Origin: Mastigias papua
Taxonomy: Eukaryota > Cnidaria > Scyphozoa > Rhizostomeae > Mastigiidae
Direction of reading: 5' to 3'
Length of the DNA: 64,000 bases
Assembly (NCBI GenBank): GCA_964019165.1
Contig: OZ025267.1
Location: forward strand, 6,315,252-6,379,251
A program made the position numbers and the translations under genes. Under the pieces are notes generated by a model. The model worked only from the letters and a program-made list of their open reading frames with translations, ran no database searches and was not told where the DNA came from. Below are positions 43,164 to 64,000 of the stretch, piece after piece (the first letter of the stretch is position 1; each line of letters begins with the position of its first letter).

Positions 43164-45233
43164 TCTGATAGGCGGAGGGGTAACCCCGAGAGCGTACGAA
43201 AACGTATAATGGAGGTGGGGGGGGGGGGGGGCTCTTCAAAGAACGTGCCTACGCGCATGTACTTTTCAAACGCTAAGTACTTTCCGAGGCATCCTAAATA
43301 GCATAGTTGTCCTTTCAAGATTATGCATGCAAGATCGTTCTAATCATGAAAAACCAAGCGCATTTATTTAACTTTTAAAAATAGTGAGATAAACAATAGA
43401 TTCCAATACTTAGGCGGAGGATTTATGACCTAAAAGTTACAGTTGTGTATTGCCTCGGGAGGCGATAGATTGAATTATTGTTGTATTGATGATTGGATAC
43501 AATATAATGTAGTTTTTATGTATGTGTGACACCAAGGGATGTAGCGACCGGGGAGGTAGGGGTGTGACACCCCTAACTTTTGTGATCATTGAAAGATTCA
43601 GGTAAAAGTAGGTCATTAAATCTTAAAATTAGGTACCCCTTGCAACTTTGTCCAGAAGTTGTCGGTAAGTTGCTTAAGTAGCATGTGTGGCTTGTCGAGT
43701 TTTAATGGATCCTTGTTCAATCCTGTGGGTAAATTTCAATTGCTGTCCACACCTGATTTTGTTTAGACTCAGAGTTTTGAAGTGCAACATTTGAGAAATT
43801 TCACTCTACGGTTGGTTGCTGATAAGCGCAGGTATAGAACCTGCATGCGAATGTACCTTCTGTATTATTGAACGAAACCATTTAGCCGATAATTTAGAAT
43901 TCTGCACTGTTATTGTTCTTTGGTGATTTCTTGGAAATCATACCTTTTACGTTGAAAGACTTCGGATGAGGTTAGTACAACGCAAGGCTCCTCCTTCGTA
44001 GTGTTGTTAGCCGTGTACTCTGAGTCTTGTTTGTGGCTAGCCAATGTAGTGGAGGATTTCCTGTGGCGAGATTTTTTTGTCACTGTCAGTAATGTAATAT
44101 GACAACTTTTCCACTTTTGTCCAATATTACAGACAATGCGAAACCAGCTAGAATACAAAAGAAACTTTATAGTCGTCTGAATTGAACAACAAAGCTTGCT
44201 TTCAAGGGGAATCTCGTGGACGCGGTCAGTGGAGTGCATCCTCAAAGGCCTGCCGAGAGCTTTAGGGAGCAACATGTTGCGGAAAATTCAGGGGCATAAC
44301 GGCATCATTTCGAAATTTAAATGAGTAAAAGCACCATAACCCCATGTTGTGCTCTTCGGTACCCTAGGAAATCATTCCAATCTGCCCTCTATCGGCCTCC
44401 TTGACTCTCTGTTCTGCCACTGACAAATTCTACAACGCGCGACGTCCGTTCCGGTCCATTTAACGTTTTACGGATACTGAAATGTGAATTACAATAACTG
44501 TGGTGTGCATATGATCTTTTTGAGAATTGTTACGCAGTCTATTATTTTTGTGATAAAGGACAAACCCGTCTGAAAGAAAGTAGGGTTACAGAACCCAGAG
44601 ATTGAAACAATGAGATTTCTTTTTCGATTTGTCGACACTTTTAGCCTTAACCCTCTCACTAAATTTCGTATAGAAATACTAGTAGGAATTAGAAAATTGC
44701 GAGTAGGAATCAAAAAAGTGAAATACAGGAAAAGGAAATTGAATGAATAATGTAATAGGGAAAGGAAATTTTAAGGAAATGGAGTAGTTTGATTATGGAC
44801 ATAGTAACTGGTTGGCATAAATTAAAAGATTTTGTTAGCGACTCCACAAAGGTAGATTACAACTTTTTCTAAGGGCACTTAGAACCGATGGTATATTTGA
44901 TATGGTTTAGACCTATTATGTCCTCCATTAATACTTTAAATTATCGATAAATTAATTAGTCAAACATCTTTGTAATTGTCTGCATCCTCACCCTACCTAG
45001 TTTTTGCACCATTTCCAATACTGTCTCTTTCATCTAAGAACTCAATGCAAATATTATTTCTAGCATATTTATGGTCTCTTTTGATTTTGTATTGTAAGCT
45101 TGTTTACTAGCATCTTAAAGAGTCTATTGATCTGGAGGTTTCTTGCAATGCATGTAGATGCACTAACTTTAAACTTTCCAAGGCTGATCTTACCAGATCT
45201 ATAGATCACTACTGCTCAAAATCAATTTCTTTG
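43164..45233. other. Spacer, no gene seen
   Basis: A G-run (about 43215-43231) is followed by AT-rich sequence. The minus-strand frame at 43910-44275 (121 codons) has a mixed composition and no motif I recognise, so I do not call it a gene. Confidence 0.45.
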
Positions 45234-45527
45234 TACTCTTGCGTAGCAAATAATCACCCCCCTCCGATTGTTAATTTTAAAAATTTTTTCAAACCCCCTC
45301 GCGCTTCTTCCAACCCCCCATTTATTACTTTCGAAGATTTTTTCTATGAAATTGTGTTTTTCCCAGCGAATATTTTCATTTACTTTGAGGCTAACCAGAA
45401 ATTTATTTAATGATCGCTTACACTTCAACTATAATTTCCTTTACCTTACTTTCTATTGACAATATATGATTAGTTATCTTCCTAGATTGTTCTTCGCAAT
45501 ATCCATATATGATGTTTTCCGCCCCCC

Positions 45528-45976
45528 TATAGGAACATGAATTGTTGGGTCCTATAGACTGCAATGTTCGATAAGTGACATCCTTCGTTGATCCATGTTG
45601 TTGACGAGGATCAGATTTAACGTGCTGAGAACACGGAGGCAGAGAGAGGAGACGTTGATGTTGACTGTACTCAGACTCTACTCTGACTAAACATTACTTT
45701 ACAGGTAACATGAATATATACATAAACATTGAACAACCGAAATAAACACGATTTACGTAAAGGAAGGGTTAGGTTGTTGTTAGGAGATTGTTGAATAGAT
45801 TCGTGTGGAGATGTTTGCGTGGAGAACAACAGAATAGGAATGACCAGGTGTTTGATGACAGGAGTGACGTATGGTGATGTCCAAGGTGTGCGATTTGAGA
45901 ATGTGAATGAATGAAAAGAAGGAAATCGGCATTGACTATGAAATGGCCTAAGTTACAATGTTTACGTGTCACTACA
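45528..45976 (-). repeat. 3' LTR of the TRIM-like element
   Basis: Nearly identical to 46656-47102 with a few substitutions and small indels, so the insertion is fairly young. Near its plus-strand left end, TATAGGA...TCCTATA forms a small hairpin. Confidence 0.88.
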
Positions 45977-46655
45977 AGAGCTCCCCCCTTAGAATGCAAG
46001 CGGATGAGAAGCATTCGATCCGTAAGGGAGAAAGCAGAGTAGTAATGTAAACATTGTAGGAGAGAAATGTGAATGGCAACAAAGAACTGAATATTGAGTG
46101 ACGAGAGTAGCGTTAGTTGTCCTAGCTAGATGTTAGTGATACTGATTAGTGCTACGAAGGGCTACATATACGGTAATAGTTGAAAATAATTGATTATAGT
46201 AACATGAATACAGCAATTCAGAATTACACTTGAAAATACACGATATTAAGATGACATACACGGAGAATATAAAATAAGTGTCCAAACATACTATAGTTCA
46301 AAGGAGTCACGGCGACTCTAGTGAAGTTTACGAGGTTTTGTGTATTGGATCAACCAGGAACCAGACTGTCGGCGTTCGACGATTGTGCGAGTGTACAAGG
46401 TTTTATGAGTAGGGTGACCAGGAACCTGCGTTGCTGACTTGTTGAAGCACTACGGTGAGTTGAGTGCGTGAGATGAGTTGCTGCTTGCGAACATTTTCTG
46501 GGCGCGGAATGTTGCCGACCTAGCGTGCGTGTGCACCAGCTTTTGTAGGAAGTGCTGCCGAACCTGCGATGTTTGTTTTGAGTTGTTGGTTGTCTTGCTT
46601 GCTTGATGAAGCTGGATCAACGAAGGATTCTCTGGTCACGTCTCGCCGTCACCAT
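45977..46655 (-). other. Interior of the TRIM-like element (non-coding)
   Basis: There is no gag or pol motif in any frame. Repeated words such as AGGAACC, GTGCGAGTG and CTTGTTGAAG near 46.3-46.6 kb are present without larger structure. The primer-binding-like site is at the right end and the polypurine tract at the left end. Confidence 0.75.
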
Positions 46656-47102
46656 TATAGGAACGTGAATTGTTGGGTCCTATAAGCTGCAAATGTTCGA
46701 TAAGTGACATCCTTCGTTGATCCATGGTGTTGTGTATCAGATTTAACGTGCTGAGAACACGGAGGCAGAGAGAGGAGACGTTGATGTTGACTGTACTCAG
46801 ACTCTACTCTGACTAAACATTACTTTACAGGTAACATGAATATATACATAAACATTGAACAACCGAAATAAACACGATTTACGTAAAGGAAGGGTTAGGT
46901 TGTTGTTAGGAGATTGTTGAATAGATTCGTGTGGAGATGTTTGCGTGGAGAACAACAGAATAGGAATGACCAGGTGTTTGATGACAGGAGTGACGTATGG
47001 TGATGTCCAAGGTGTGCGATTTGAGAATGTGAATGAATGAAAAGAAGGAAATCGGCATTGACTATGAAATGGCCTAAGTTACAATGTTTACGTGTCACTA
47101 CA
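46656..47102 (-). repeat. 5' LTR of the TRIM-like element
   Basis: Pairs with 45528-45976. Differences are mostly near the TATAGGA end (a TATAAGC versus TATAGAC change and short indels). Confidence 0.88.
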
Positions 47103-47681
47103 CCCCTACCAATTATATTTGCAGAACATTTTTCAGTTCCCACCCCAAATTATTCCCACCCCCCGTTTATTTCCTACTCATGAGTAACCGTAAACTGTAT
47201 GATCAAATAGATTGTGTTGCCATAGGTTCTCCACTTGCATTTTGTTCTTGCTAATCAAAGAGCTTTCCATCGGATACCATAAAAGTTTATAGCTGAATAA
47301 CTATCAGGATCTCCTACCCACTTCTAGCGATGATATGTTGATGATACTTTTGTCTTTTCAACAAAGAGCTAGAGACTTTGCTATTCTTTAAATTTCTCTA
47401 CTCGCAACATCCTTATATGAACTTCACTATGGAAATGAAGCAAACAGGAATGCGGTGTTTCTTGATGTTCGTACCGACAATAAAAGTTCCTTAATAAAAT
47501 AAAATTCCGATAAAATTCCTTCTCATAACTTCAATTTGTTGCAAAAAGCCAAAAACTTTTACTGCAATGATTTCTTTCAAAATTTTAGATTTAGCAAGCA
47601 TCCACTTTCGACTTGAATATAAGGAAAATTTACATATTTTGTCGGAAAAGCCTATTTTAACTTAGTAGTTTCAGCATATGA

Positions 47682-47868
<187 letters not shown>

Positions 47869-47984
47869 TCGAAACAATTAATTGATACGTTTTTCCAATC
47901 ATTTTTCCTTTTGTGGAAGTATATTTTGGACTATGCTTATGTCAATTCATTCGTACTTTTTCTTAGGTTTTCGACACAATTATA

Positions 47985-63933
<15,949 letters not shown>

Positions 63934-64000
63934 GTAAGTTATCTTCAAGCTGCGTTGCTTCAACTCTGAGCTTTATCATAAGATATGCGTTGTTTTTTAA

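Larger units (their letters stand above)
45528..47102 (-). mobile_element. Small non-autonomous LTR element (TRIM-like)
   Basis: Two LTRs of 449 and 447 bp flank a 679-bp interior with no coding capacity. The 4-bp direct repeat CCCC flanks the whole (45524-45527 and 47103-47106), although the site is itself a C-run. Orientation is minus. The 5' LTR (47102-46656) begins TGTAGTG and ends CCTATA. Just inside it is TGGTGACGGCGAGACG, a primer-binding-type sequence. Just before the 3' LTR is AAGGGGGGAG, a good polypurine tract. It must rely on another element's proteins. Its solo LTR is at 24310-24756. Confidence 0.88.
45234..47186. mobile_element. Old TACTC-family inverted-repeat element split by an LTR element
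   Basis: Left tip TACTCTTGCGTAGCAAATAA (45234) and right tip TTATTTCCTACTCATGAGTA (ending 47186) are imperfect inverted repeats. Both flank CCCCCC-rich, TTATT-rich text, as in the better preserved copy at 16853-17370. The LTR element at 45528-47102 sits inside it, between two runs of C. Confidence 0.55.

Noticed and set aside
43910..44275. 121-codon minus-strand open frame
   Set aside because: No recognisable motif or codon pattern; length is possible by chance in 64 kb.

Overview
This window is genomic DNA from an animal, probably an AT-rich invertebrate. The evidence is spliced genes with GT-AG introns and animal families (DENND2-type DENN protein, M13 neprilysin/ECE-type metallopeptidase, SLC49-like transporter), plus dense (TA)n, (CA)n and (CATA)n microsatellites and many DNA transposons, LINEs and LTR elements. 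I cannot name the species; a sponge, cnidarian or similar marine invertebrate would fit, but that is inference.

Layout. (1) 1-19.2 kb, plus strand: the 3' part of a DENND2-like Rab-GEF gene. I resolve 24 exons (410-19172) that join in phase to 487 codons plus TGA. They cover the uDENN, cDENN and dDENN modules, and the gene continues upstream of the window. Its introns hold hAT-like, TA-flanked and tRNA-derived repeats and one copy of a hammerhead-ribozyme repeat. (2) 19.2-29.2 kb: a repeat block with (TA)n, inverted-repeat elements, a 5'-truncated Gypsy-type LTR retrotransposon (about 22.4-27.4 kb) whose RT is split by a solo LTR, and a TA-flanked MITE containing a second, hAT-like MITE. (3) 29242-30678: an intact single-exon MFS transporter of 478 aa. 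(4) 31-47.6 kb: mostly repeats, including a LINE tail split by (CATA)n, a near full-length minus-strand RTE-like LINE (about 34.2-37.4 kb), several inverted-repeat elements, a 99-bp palindrome, and a small non-coding LTR element (45528-47102) of the same family as the solo LTR. (5) 48-64 kb, plus strand: the 5' half of an M13 metallopeptidase gene, with a type II membrane anchor and the N-terminal M13 domain. The zinc-site exons lie beyond the right edge. Its introns are full of repeats.

The most interesting signal is a small dispersed repeat that carries a type I hammerhead ribozyme fold. Two copies keep the core (4421-4466 and 63343-63385). A third (about 55760-56820) is split by a hAT-like insert at the core. 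The copy at 63314-63449 is 136 bp, sits inside a dead LINE reverse transcriptase, and is bounded by a 13-bp direct repeat. It therefore moved recently as a unit. This resembles animal retrozymes or the hammerhead ends of Penelope-like elements.

The host genes are not an operon and show no shared pathway: DENND2 proteins act on Rab GTPases in vesicle traffic, M13 enzymes cleave extracellular peptides, and SLC49 transporters move heme or related substrates across membranes.
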